Shown here piece by piece: positions 26,147 through 34,322 of a stretch of DNA of 55,571 nucleotides. The stretch is from an uncultured Acetobacteraceae bacterium. GTDB lineage: Bacteria > Pseudomonadota > Alphaproteobacteria > Acetobacterales > Acetobacteraceae. The stretch's first letter is position 1; each line of letters starts with the position of its first letter. Made by a program: the position numbers and the translations under genes. Location: positions 2,564 to 58,134 of the forward strand of contig CALMVI010000088.1 of the NCBI GenBank assembly GCA_937873095.1, read 5' to 3'. The notes under the pieces were generated by a model, which saw only the letters and a program-made list of their open reading frames with translations, made no database searches and had not been told where the DNA came from.

Positions 26147-27015
26147 CCGTTGACCACCGAGCCTCCGTTGGGGTGAAGCACCTGGCCGCTCATGTAGCTC
26201 GCGTCGGCAGATGCAAGGAATATGTAGGACGGCGCGATCTCGTCCGGTTGTCCGACCCGTTTCATCGGCACCGCCTCGCCATGATGCGGCACCTTGTCGG
26301 CAGGGTAGCTGGCGGGGATCAGCGGCGTCCAGACCGGCCCTGGCGCCACCGCGTTCACCCGTATCTTGCGATCGGCCAGCTGCATGGCCAGGCTTCGCGT
26401 GAAGGCGACGATGGCGCCCTTGGTGGCCGCGTAGTCCACCTGGCTCGCCGAGCCCTTGTAGGCGGTGACCGACGCGGAGTTGATGATCGCGCTGCCTTCG
26501 GCCATGTGCGGCAGGGCGGCGCGTGTCAGCCAGAACTGGCCCAATATGTTCGTTCGGAACGTCTGCTCCACCAGGTGCGTGTCGATGTCCTCGAACCGCT
26601 CGCACAGGTGCTGCTCGGCGGCGTTGTTCACCAGGATGTCGATGCGCCCGAACTGCGCCACCACCTGGGCCACCAGGTGCGGCGCGAAATCGGGGTTGCC
26701 GATGTCGCCGGGGATGCTGAGCGCGGTCTGCCCCTCGGTCTCGATCAGGCGGACGGTTTCGGCCGCGTCCTCGTGCTCGTTCAGCCAGGTGATCGCGACG
26801 TCGGCGCCCTCCTTGGCAAAACCGATGGCGACCGCCCGGCCGATGCCGGAATCGCCGCCGCTGATCAGCGCCACCCGGCCGGCGAGGCGGCCGGCGCCTT
26901 TATAGTGCGCCATCTCGGCTTGCGGGCGCGGCTCCATCGCCTGCTCGCTGCCCGGCTGGCTTTCCTGCGATTGGGGCGGAAGCTGGCTGTCGTCGTCCTC
27001 GATTGTCTCGCTCAT
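26143..27015 (-). CDS. SDR-family oxidoreductase (YghA/YdaD general-stress type)
   Basis: A 290-aa classical SDR with an N-terminal hydrophilic extension of about 45 residues (DDDSQLPPQSQESQPG) typical of the YghA/GsiB-linked group. The cofactor site GGDSGIGRAVAIGFAKEG, NNAAEQ, catalytic Ser in NSASVTAYKG and YAATKGAIVAF are all present. The substrate is probably a sugar, aldehyde or polyol. This group is commonly found with stress genes. ATG at 27015 overlaps the EcsC stop. The 48-codon ORF follows. Confidence 0.9.
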   Translation of the reverse strand: MSETIEDDDSQLPPQSQESQPGSEQAMEPRPQAEMAHYKGAGRLAGRVALISGGDSGIGRAVAIGFAKEGADVAITWLNEHEDAAETVRLIETEGQTALSIPGDIGNPDFAPHLVAQVVAQFGRIDILVNNAAEQHLCERFEDIDTHLVEQTFRTNILGQFWLTRAALPHMAEGSAIINSASVTAYKGSASQVDYAATKGAIVAFTRSLAMQLADRKIRVNAVAPGPVWTPLIPASYPADKVPHHGEAVPMKRVGQPDEIAPSYIFLASADASYMSGQVLHPNGGSVVNG

Positions 27016-27803
27016 GCAGCGTTGAACGGCGCGTGACGCCCCTGGTTCGCCGCGTCGGCCGCAGCCCTGACCGCCTCCCGGCCGTGCTCGCGCTCCAGAC
27101 GGCGGATGGTGAAATGCGCTTCGGCCAGGTTGCGGTAGTGGGCCAGGAAGGCGGCGTTCAGCGAGGCGCCGGCGATGGCGCCGGCAAGCGGGACGGCCTG
27201 CAGGCCGAGCTTCTCTCCCAGCACCGAGCCATAACGCGCGGCCACGTCCGACAGCAGCCGGCTGAACGTGCCGTTGCCGAGCAGCATGCGGGCGGTGAAG
27301 TAGTCCGCTTCGCCCCGTTCGGTGTCACTGCCCTGAAACGCGAACACTTCCAGGCAGGCCCGGCGGGCATCGTCGAGGGACAGGTCCTCGCCCTGCTGGG
27401 CGGCGATGCGGGCGATCTCGCGCATGATGGTCAGTGTGGTGAAGGCCGCGTCCGGCACGAAGCCGGCCAGCCCCGCAAACCCGCTGAGCGCGCCAGAACC
27501 GATGACGGCGGCCTGCGACAGCGCGCTCCTGCTGGCGGGCGACCCGGCCAGGCCAAGGATCGCCACGTCATAGGCGCGCGCCAGCGCCGCTTCCGCGATC
27601 CCGGCGAAGCGTGCGGGCAGGCCGGGGCCGAAACCGATCTGCCGCAGTCCGAAGCTGCTGGCGCGGCTGAACACGCCGCCCGCGATGTCTGCCAGGCGGA
27701 CGATCAACCCTCGGCCGCGCTCGATTCGCGCCAGGGCCTGCCGCAGCTCGGCCTCCGCCATGGGGTCCAGGCCTGCGGTCGTCAGAGCACCCGTTTCGCC
27801 CAT
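27012..27803 (-). CDS. EcsC family protein
   Basis: A 263-aa member of the EcsC family, peripheral membrane proteins of unknown biochemical role. Hydrophobic glycine-rich helices (GFAGLAGFVPDAAFTTLTIMREIARIA, cut here by residue limits into about residues 120-145) and VPLAGAIAGASLNAAFLAHY near the C-terminus match the family. ATG at 27803. The stop overlaps the SDR start by 4 nt, so the two are coupled. It is divergent from dnaB, with 80 nt between starts. Confidence 0.85.
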   Translation of the reverse strand: MGETGALTTAGLDPMAEAELRQALARIERGRGLIVRLADIAGGVFSRASSFGLRQIGFGPGLPARFAGIAEAALARAYDVAILGLAGSPASRSALSQAAVIGSGALSGFAGLAGFVPDAAFTTLTIMREIARIAAQQGEDLSLDDARRACLEVFAFQGSDTERGEADYFTARMLLGNGTFSRLLSDVAARYGSVLGEKLGLQAVPLAGAIAGASLNAAFLAHYRNLAEAHFTIRRLEREHGREAVRAAADAANQGRHAPFNAA

Positions 27804-27883
27804 CGCACAAGCACCCCCGTGTTCCACAGCGTTCCACAGCCCCCAACGCTGCACCTGCCCTCCGGGTGCGCTAAACCCGCGCG

Positions 27884-29374
27884 ATGACCAACATCGACTC
27901 GCCATTGCTGGGGCTGTCCCAGCGCATGCCCCCCTCGAACCTGTCCGCGGAACAGGCGCTGCTGGGCGCCCTGCTGTCCAACAACAAGGCGTACGACCGG
28001 GTTTCGGAGTTCCTGCTGGCCGACCATTTCGCCGACCCGGTGCATGCCCGCATCTACCAGTCCATCTCCCGCAGGATCGAGGCGGGGCAGATCGCCGACC
28101 CGGTCACCCTGCGCGCGGAGTTCGAGCACACCGGCGTGCTGGAGGAGGTGGGCGGCACCGCCTACCTGGCGCAGCTGCTCTCGGCCATGGTCGGCATCAT
28201 CAACGCCGCCGATTACGGCCGCACCATCTACGACGCGTGGATACGCCGGCAGCTGATCGACATCGGCGAGACGGTGGTCAACCAGGCTTTCGCGCCGGAG
28301 CCGGACCTGGACGGCACCAAGCAGATCGAGGTGGCAGAGCAATCCCTGTTCGACCTGGCCACGCACGGCACGGCGGACACCAAGATGATGGTGTTCTCCA
28401 AGGCGCTCGCCCACGCCATCACCAATGCCGAGCGCGCGTTCCAGCAGGCGGGCCACGTGTCGGGCCTGTCCACCGGGCTGCGCGACCTGGACCGCAAGAC
28501 CGGCGGCCTGCACCCGTCCGACCTGCTGATCCTGGCGGGGCGTCCGGGGATGGGGAAGACGGCACTGGCGACCAAGATCGCGTTCGGCGCCGCGGAGAGC
28601 ATGCTGGCGAACGCGCGCGTCGACGACCCTGAGGCGATCCCCAAGAACACGGTCGTCATCTTCTCGCTGGAAATGAGCGCAGAACAGCTTGCCAACCGTT
28701 TGCTGAGCGAGGAGTCTCGCGTGTCGAGCGACAAGATACGTCGCGGCGAGATCGGCGAGCGGGATTTTGCCAAGTTCGTCTCCGTCTCCAAGAAGCTGCA
28801 GCATCTGCCGCTGTACATCGACGACACGCCGGCCATCACCCTGTCCTCGCTGCGCACCCGCTGCCGCCGCCTGCAACGCACGCGGGGCTTAGGCTTGGTG
28901 GTGATCGACTACCTGCAGCTGATGCGCCCGTCGGCCGGGGTGCGCGCGGAAAGCCGGGTGTTGGAAATCAGCATGATCACGCAGGGGCTCAAGGCGCTGG
29001 CCAAGGAGCTGAAGATTCCGGTGCTGGCGCTGAGCCAGCTGTCGCGCGCGGTGGAAAGCCGCGAGGACAAGCGGCCGCAACTATCGGATTTGCGCGAGTC
29101 CGGGTCGATCGAGCAGGACGCCGACGCGGTGATGTTCGTGTATCGCGACGAGTACTACCTGCAGCAGCGCGCACCCAAGCAGATGGCGTTCGACAACGAG
29201 GAGAAGTTCCAGAACGCGCTGGAGAAATGGCAGCGCGACATGGAACTGGTGCACAACAAGGCCGAGCTGCTGCTCGAGAAGCAACGCCATGGGCCGACGG
29301 GGAAGATAGACCTGTTCTTCGAGGGCGAGTTCACCCGATTTGCCGATCTGGACCTGGTGCATGGAGGGGACTAA
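27884..29374 (+). CDS. dnaB: Replicative DNA helicase
   Basis: DnaB (496 aa) is the hexameric 5'-3' fork helicase. The N-terminal primase-interacting domain begins at SAEQALLGALL, and the RecA-type ATPase has Walker A GRPGMGKTALATK, Walker B VVIDYLQLM, and SQLSRAVESREDKRP (DnaB signature with the arginine finger region). Loops near residues 265-280 (NARVDDPEAIPKNTV) are a small insertion common in Acetobacteraceae-type proteins. The ATG follows a TAAACC element by 6 nt with no Shine-Dalgarno, suggesting leaderless initiation. No intein is present. Confidence 0.97.
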   Translation: MTNIDSPLLGLSQRMPPSNLSAEQALLGALLSNNKAYDRVSEFLLADHFADPVHARIYQSISRRIEAGQIADPVTLRAEFEHTGVLEEVGGTAYLAQLLSAMVGIINAADYGRTIYDAWIRRQLIDIGETVVNQAFAPEPDLDGTKQIEVAEQSLFDLATHGTADTKMMVFSKALAHAITNAERAFQQAGHVSGLSTGLRDLDRKTGGLHPSDLLILAGRPGMGKTALATKIAFGAAESMLANARVDDPEAIPKNTVVIFSLEMSAEQLANRLLSEESRVSSDKIRRGEIGERDFAKFVSVSKKLQHLPLYIDDTPAITLSSLRTRCRRLQRTRGLGLVVIDYLQLMRPSAGVRAESRVLEISMITQGLKALAKELKIPVLALSQLSRAVESREDKRPQLSDLRESGSIEQDADAVMFVYRDEYYLQQRAPKQMAFDNEEKFQNALEKWQRDMELVHNKAELLLEKQRHGPTGKIDLFFEGEFTRFADLDLVHGGD

Positions 29375-29554
29375 AGCCGATACGGAGCACCCTCGGCTGA
29401 TCTCGTCGTTTGAGCAAGAGCCGGCGCTGCTGATGTGGCTGGTATCAGTATAGGAGCAGCGCACCCGGGGACCATCGACCGCGGCTAGTCGATATGGTTG
29501 CATTCTGTCGAATTCGGGCAATAAGCTGCGTTCGTACGGTGCTACGGTATCACC

Positions 29555-29950
29555 ATGGCTGACACGCTTCCGAACGCCGGTCTGGCCTCGACTTACAGCG
29601 ACTACTTCGAAAACAAGCAGGTGGCGGATTCCACATCGCGCCATCCGGATTATTACACGCATAAAGGTTTTACGGCGGCGTTGCTCGGCTCTCATCGTGG
29701 TGCGGTGCCGTTTGGCACGAAGCTGCGTCTCACTTACCGCGGAAGAAATGTGGTGGTGGTCGTGAACGATGTCGGTCGTGGCAAGTCTGGTGAGGATCGC
29801 GTGCTGGACTTGAGTCGGGCCGCGATGGCTTGCCTGACCGGGCGCAAGGTCGATGAAATTACCGATGCCAATGCGAGTGTGATCACGCTTGACGGTATCG
29901 TACGGGTCGACGGCAGCGTGCCTGTCGGATGCGTCGGGGCAGGGCCATGA
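29555..29950 (+). CDS. RlpA-like double-psi beta-barrel protein without signal peptide (candidate effector)
   Basis: A 131-aa protein. FTAALLGSHRGAVPFGTKLRL, VVVVVNDVGRG and RVLDLSRAAM are the RlpA/DPBB core, and the Asp of VND matches the catalytic Asp of lytic transglycosylases in the family. RlpA proteins are normally exported lipoproteins, but this one starts MADTLPNAG with no signal. It would therefore need another route to peptidoglycan, or act inside. The next gene overlaps by ATGA and encodes an exported protein, matching an effector-immunity layout. GC is lower than in the neighbours. Confidence 0.72.
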   Translation: MADTLPNAGLASTYSDYFENKQVADSTSRHPDYYTHKGFTAALLGSHRGAVPFGTKLRLTYRGRNVVVVVNDVGRGKSGEDRVLDLSRAAMACLTGRKVDEITDANASVITLDGIVRVDGSVPVGCVGAGP

Positions 29951-30516
29951 AATTTGCGGCTTTGATCCTGACGACAGGCTGGGCAAGCCTTGCCTGCGCG
30001 TCGGCACAGCCCGTGGCGAATTTGGGCGCGCTCGGCCCCGCCATGCTGAAACTCGTGGCTGCGGGCGCGTCAACACTGTCCACCATGCCGGCCGATGATC
30101 GTGGCGATCGTATCTGGGCTGCTTGGGGCGACCAGTCGAACGAGACGAACACCGTGCGTTTGGTCCTGCTTCAACGAAACGGAGATACGGCTCTTCCGGT
30201 ATGGTCGATCGATTACGCAGCAGCTTACGCCCCTGCGCTCAGCACCCCGGCGGGATGGCGTTACAAGGATCGTCCAGTGCTGCTCCTTCGATACCAGCTC
30301 GGTGCCGCGTTCGTTCGCGCCGAACTGTATGGCATCGGAGAAAGCGGCAGACCGACTCCGCTCGGCAACTTCGACGCAGCCCTCATTGAGACAGCCGAAA
30401 CGGATGGCGTCGATACGCTTCGACTCTACGAGACCGCCGACCTGAAAGGCCCGCCACGCTGCCTATCTTGGGATCGTGCGAACACCAAATTGCTCAATGC
30501 CTCGTGCAAGCCATAG
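29947..30516 (+). CDS. Exported protein, candidate immunity partner of the RlpA-like protein
   Basis: A 189-aa protein of unknown family with a signal peptide (MKFAALILTTGWASLACASA). The mature part is beta-rich (VRLVLLQRNGDTALPVWSID, LLLRYQLGAAFVRAELYG) with two C-terminal cysteines (PPRCLSW and NASCKP), probably a periplasmic disulfide. The ATG at 29947 overlaps the preceding stop (ATGA), so the two are translated together. If the RlpA-like protein is a toxin, this would be its periplasmic antidote. That is inference from architecture only. Confidence 0.7.
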   Translation: MKFAALILTTGWASLACASAQPVANLGALGPAMLKLVAAGASTLSTMPADDRGDRIWAAWGDQSNETNTVRLVLLQRNGDTALPVWSIDYAAAYAPALSTPAGWRYKDRPVLLLRYQLGAAFVRAELYGIGESGRPTPLGNFDAALIETAETDGVDTLRLYETADLKGPPRCLSWDRANTKLLNASCKP

Positions 30517-30522
30517 GCGGAA

Positions 30523-30548
30523 GACGGGGCTAATCCTCACGCCCCGTC
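30523..30548. terminator. Hairpin between convergent genes
   Basis: GACGGGGC (30523-30530) and GCCCCGTC (30541-30548) form an 8-bp stem with a 10-nt loop just after the stop at 30516, facing the SWIB gene that ends at 30591. No T-run, so it is a weak call. Confidence 0.5.
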
Positions 30549-30590
30549 GAACGAAACCCCGTGCGGGCAGCAGGCTTGCACTGCCCGAAG

Positions 30591-31064
30591 CTATTTCAGG
30601 TGCTGTGCCAAATACTTGTTCATCTCGAACATCGTCACCCGCGGCTTGCCGAATACCTTTTTCAGCTTGTCGTCGGCCAGGATTTCGCGTCCGTCGTCGG
30701 GGTTCTGCAGCTTGTTGGCCTTGATGTACTCCCACACCTTGCTGACCACCTCGCCACGCGCCATCGTGCCGTCGCCGACCACGGCCGCCAGCTCGGCAGA
30801 GGGTTGCAGCGGCTGCTGAAGCGCGTTCGGCTTGGCGCCTGATTTGGGCTTGTCGATCGTGGCGCCCTTGGTCACGGTCTTGCCTTCGCCCTTCTTGGCT
30901 GGCGTGACCTTCTCGCCGGAGGTCTGCTTGATCTTCTTGGCGTCCATCTCGGCCGACGGCGCCTTCTTGGCTTCCGGCTTCGGCTTGGCCGCGCTCTTGG
31001 CCGGCGCCTCGTCGGCCGTGTGGGTCTTCTTGGCCGCGGCCGTCTTGGTAGGCGTCTTGCTCAT
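30591..31064 (-). CDS. SWIB/MDM2-domain protein with Lys/Ala-rich tail
   Basis: A 157-aa protein. Residues 1-80 are Lys/Ala/Pro-rich, like a histone H1 tail (KTAAAKKTHTADEAPAKSAA). The C-terminal 75 residues are a SWIB domain: LAAVVGDGTMARGEVVSKVW, KLQNPDDGREI, DDKLKKVFGK and FEMNKYLAQHL. SWIB domains are known from eukaryotic chromatin remodellers, chlamydiae and some proteobacteria. Here a DNA-binding or nucleoid role is likely but unproven. ATG at 31064 with GGAGGGA upstream. Confidence 0.9.
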   Translation of the reverse strand: MSKTPTKTAAAKKTHTADEAPAKSAAKPKPEAKKAPSAEMDAKKIKQTSGEKVTPAKKGEGKTVTKGATIDKPKSGAKPNALQQPLQPSAELAAVVGDGTMARGEVVSKVWEYIKANKLQNPDDGREILADDKLKKVFGKPRVTMFEMNKYLAQHLK

Positions 31065-31298
31065 GGTGTCCCTCCGGTAGACTGAGCCGATCACCGGTGC
31101 GACTCCGGGCCGATTTCGGTCTGTAACCAAAACCCTCGCATTGGATTTGGGCCGAGGCAAGACGCCAAAGCGCCGTCCGCCGTGCTCGGGCAGACACCGG
31201 ACGGGTAGTGGCGCGCGCACATCACACTGCCCGCACGCGCACTGCCCACGCCGACCGGCCGCACGCAGCCGGTCGGCGCTCCCGCCGCAGGCGGCCGT

Positions 31299-32870
31299 TC
31301 AGGACGGATCGATAAGGGGATTCCAGAACGCGCAGTGATGGACACCCTCAAAGTCGGTCTCCGGCACTGACCGCGGCGGCACCAGGGACTGAAACACGTC
31401 GCCGCCGTTGGAGTAGTTCGGCCAGTACGGCACGCCGGCGCCGTCCGGCGAGGCGGCGCGCACGAAATTGGTCCAATACTTCACCATCTCGTCCGACAAG
31501 GCGACCTCCTGCCCGTTCAACGGCCGGACGCCTGGCGGAAGCTGGCCGACATTGAACAGGAACTGCAGTTCGCTCGCATGCGACGCGCCGAAATTGTAGC
31601 CGGCGGGCGGCAGGAAATCCTCCGGCGCATGCCTGTCGTTGAACTCGTAGGCGTAGGTCGGCACGTATTTCGACGTCCAGCGGTCCACCTGCCTGGCCGT
31701 GCAGGCAAAGGTCTGGTCGGTAATCACTGCAGCGAGGGCCAGCACCGGCTTGTTGTAGTCGGCCACCGGATAGCGCGCCACGATGGCCGAACCGAGCGCC
31801 TGACCGTAGATGCTGTCGATGGCATACCCGTAATAGGGCGCTGTCAGACCGGCTTCGGCCGACAGGAACTGACGATACTCGTCGTGGTTGGACCCGTTGA
31901 GCACCGGCACCCGGTTGAACTTGCCCGATTTCAGCGCGGTGTTGATCGACAGCGGCAGCGTCGTGCCGTCCACGATGGTGGTCACGCTCAGCCCGGCCGC
32001 GGCTTCCGGCGCCAAGACCTGCTGCACCGTCAGCGCGCGCAGACATGCGGTGTCGGTGGGCGCGCAGCCGGCGCCGTTGGCGATGGAAGCGCCGGACGAT
32101 TCGGCCTGCGCCAGCGTCGGCAGGTTCAACGCGTAGCCGCCGCTCTCCACGATGGCCCGGCTGAACAGGCCGTACGCGGTGGGCGACACCAAGTTGGACA
32201 GCGTGCTCAAGCCCCCCGCCGATTCGCCAGACACCGTCACCCGCTTGGGGTCGCCACCGAAACCCTCGATGTTGCGCTGCACCCAGTCCAGCGCGAATTG
32301 CTGGTCCTGCAGGCCGTAATTGGCGGCCAGATGCCCCTCCGCATCCAGGCCGGAGGTGGCGAAATAGCCGAAATAGCCCAGGCGGTAGTTGATGGAGACG
32401 AAGATCACGTCGCCGTCGCGGACCAGCTTGGACGGATCGTAGGCATCGCTTTCGCCCACCAGCAGCGCACCGCCGTGGATCCAGAACATCACCGGAAGTT
32501 TCGGCGCGTTGGCCGGGCGCGGCTTGTCTGGGACGAAGACGTTCAGGTACAGGCAGTCTTCCGTATCGCTGGCGATGCCGTAGGCGGAGGGCGGCTGGGC
32601 GCAATGCGGCCCGAAGCTGGTGGCGGTGTGCGTGGCCATGCTCTGCGGCACCGGCTGCGGCGGCTGCCAGCGCATCGCGCCGACGGGCGGCGCGGCGTAG
32701 CGTATGCCCAGGAACTCCTTCATGCCCTCGGCCACGATCCCGGTGACCGCGCCGTTTTCGGTGATCGCCACCGGCGCCGCGTTTGCCGCGCCCGCCGTGA
32801 ACGCGAGCGACACGGCGGCGAAGAGACGCGCCTGCGCTTTGGTGAGTCTGACATCCGAACGCCTGGACAT
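31299..32870 (-). CDS. Secreted type-B carboxylesterase
   Basis: A 523-aa carboxylesterase/lipase with a signal peptide (AVSLAFTAGAANA). The catalytic elbow is VSGESAGGLST, the oxyanion hole HGGALLVG, the acid probably the Glu of GSNHDEYRQF, and the His in FGASHASELQF. It cleaves carboxylic esters outside the cytoplasm. ATG at 32870 with GAGGG 7 nt upstream. The longer frame from 33047 has no homology-like sequence. It is divergent from the phosphotriesterase-family gene. Confidence 0.93.
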   Translation of the reverse strand: MSRRSDVRLTKAQARLFAAVSLAFTAGAANAAPVAITENGAVTGIVAEGMKEFLGIRYAAPPVGAMRWQPPQPVPQSMATHTATSFGPHCAQPPSAYGIASDTEDCLYLNVFVPDKPRPANAPKLPVMFWIHGGALLVGESDAYDPSKLVRDGDVIFVSINYRLGYFGYFATSGLDAEGHLAANYGLQDQQFALDWVQRNIEGFGGDPKRVTVSGESAGGLSTLSNLVSPTAYGLFSRAIVESGGYALNLPTLAQAESSGASIANGAGCAPTDTACLRALTVQQVLAPEAAAGLSVTTIVDGTTLPLSINTALKSGKFNRVPVLNGSNHDEYRQFLSAEAGLTAPYYGYAIDSIYGQALGSAIVARYPVADYNKPVLALAAVITDQTFACTARQVDRWTSKYVPTYAYEFNDRHAPEDFLPPAGYNFGASHASELQFLFNVGQLPPGVRPLNGQEVALSDEMVKYWTNFVRAASPDGAGVPYWPNYSNGGDVFQSLVPPRSVPETDFEGVHHCAFWNPLIDPS

Positions 32871-32994
32871 TTGTTTTTCCCTCGCCTGCGGGGCGTGTTG
32901 ATCACGCCGCCGAACTGCGCGCAGGCTAGAACGGCATGACGACGTGCCACAAGCCATGGTGCCGTCGGCAGGCATGGCGGCTTTGGAGGCTGAC

Positions 32995-33978
32995 ATGACG
33001 ATCAACACGACCGGCGGGCGCATCACCGAGGCCGAGCTTGGGCGCACGCTGATGCACGAGCATGTGCTGGCCGGCTATCCCGGCTGGTACATGGACACCC
33101 GCCTGCCGCCGTTCCGCCGGGCGGACGCGCTGTCCCGCACGGTGGACGCGTTCGCGCGGCTGCACGACTACGGCGTGCGCACCGTGGTCGATCCCTGCCC
33201 GAGCGATCTCGGGCGCGACATCGAGTTCTGTGCGGAGGTCAGCCAGCGCAGCGGCGTCACCCTGATCTGCACCACCGGCGTCTACACCGAAGCGTTCGGC
33301 ATCCCCTACACCTTCCGCCACCTGGAGACGGGTGCGATCGAGGAGATCTACATCAGGGAAATCGAGGACGGCATCGGCAGCAGCGGCATACGCGCCGGCC
33401 TGATCAAGATTGCGACCGGCGACGGCGCGGTATCGGAGTACGAGCGCCGCATGCTGACCGCGGCCGCTTCAGCCGCCAAGGCGACGGGCGTTCCGCTGAT
33501 TTCGCATACGGAAAACTGCAGCTGCGGACACGATCAGATCGACATCGTGACCGGCAACGGCGTCGCGGCGCACCGCCTGCTGGTCGGCCATTGCGACGGG
33601 CGCGACGATCATGCCTACCAGGCGTCGCTGGCCGCACGAGGCGCCTATGTCGGGTTCGACCGTTTCGGACTCGAAGTCTTCAACAGCGATGCGAACCGTA
33701 TGCGCAACCTCAAGCAGATGATCGATGCGGGCTATCGCGACCAGATGATCGTCAGCCAGGACAAGGTCAATTGCTGGCTCGGCAACATCCCAGGCGTGGG
33801 CAGCGCGGACGACATCGCGCGCATGGTTCCGAACTGGACGATGACCCACCTGTTCGAGCGCATCTTTCCCGAGCTGCTGCGCATGGGCGTGGCGCAAGCC
33901 GACCTGGACGCTTTGCTTGTGGACAACCCCAGGCGGTTCTTTTCGGGCGACGCTCCCCGCATGGCGGCCTCGTCGTGA
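32995..33978 (+). CDS. Phosphotriesterase-family metal-dependent hydrolase
   Basis: A 327-aa TIM-barrel hydrolase with the full binuclear metal site: HEHV at the N-terminus, the carboxylated Lys in GLIKIATG, His in ISHTEN and VGHCDG, and the Asp in VSQDKVNCW. The family covers lactonases, phosphotriesterases and resiniferatoxin-binding relatives. The true substrate is probably a lactone or ester. ATG at 32995 with GGAGG 6 nt upstream. It is coupled to a cupin gene (GTGA) and divergent from the secreted esterase. Confidence 0.9.
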   Translation: MTINTTGGRITEAELGRTLMHEHVLAGYPGWYMDTRLPPFRRADALSRTVDAFARLHDYGVRTVVDPCPSDLGRDIEFCAEVSQRSGVTLICTTGVYTEAFGIPYTFRHLETGAIEEIYIREIEDGIGSSGIRAGLIKIATGDGAVSEYERRMLTAAASAAKATGVPLISHTENCSCGHDQIDIVTGNGVAAHRLLVGHCDGRDDHAYQASLAARGAYVGFDRFGLEVFNSDANRMRNLKQMIDAGYRDQMIVSQDKVNCWLGNIPGVGSADDIARMVPNWTMTHLFERIFPELLRMGVAQADLDALLVDNPRRFFSGDAPRMAASS

Positions 33979-34322
33979 GCGGCGTTTCGACCGCCCAGTT
34001 TGCCGATTGGGGTTCCGAGCCGGCATGCCTGCCGGGGGCGGGGGCCGAACTCCGGCAGATTTACGTGAAGGCCGGGCATGTCGCACCACGCCACAGCCAC
34101 GACCACGAGCAGTTCCTGCTGGTGGTCAGCGGCGGCGGCCGCCTGACATGCGAGTCGGGCATCGTGGCGCTGACGCCGGGTGCGGCCATCAGGCTGCAAG
34201 CAGGGGCCTGGCACAGCGCGGAGTTTGCCGCAGACACCGTGCTCGTGGAATTCAACCTAGCTCCGCGGCCAAGGCCAGGGGCGTCGCCGCTTGGCCCAGA
34301 ACCCACCCCTCCCACCGCGTGA
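33975..34322 (+). CDS. Cupin-domain protein
   Basis: A 115-aa single cupin barrel. HSHDHEQFLLVVSGGG carries the His, His and Glu metal ligands, and AGAWHSAEF the last His. Such proteins act as isomerases, dioxygenases or sensors; the substrate is unknown. The GTG start overlaps the phosphotriesterase-family stop, so the two likely act on the same substrate. The last 71 nt overlap the convergent DUF429-like gene, which covers the Pro-rich tail. Confidence 0.82.
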   Translation: MSGVSTAQFADWGSEPACLPGAGAELRQIYVKAGHVAPRHSHDHEQFLLVVSGGGRLTCESGIVALTPGAAIRLQAGAWHSAEFAADTVLVEFNLAPRPRPGASPLGPEPTPPTA

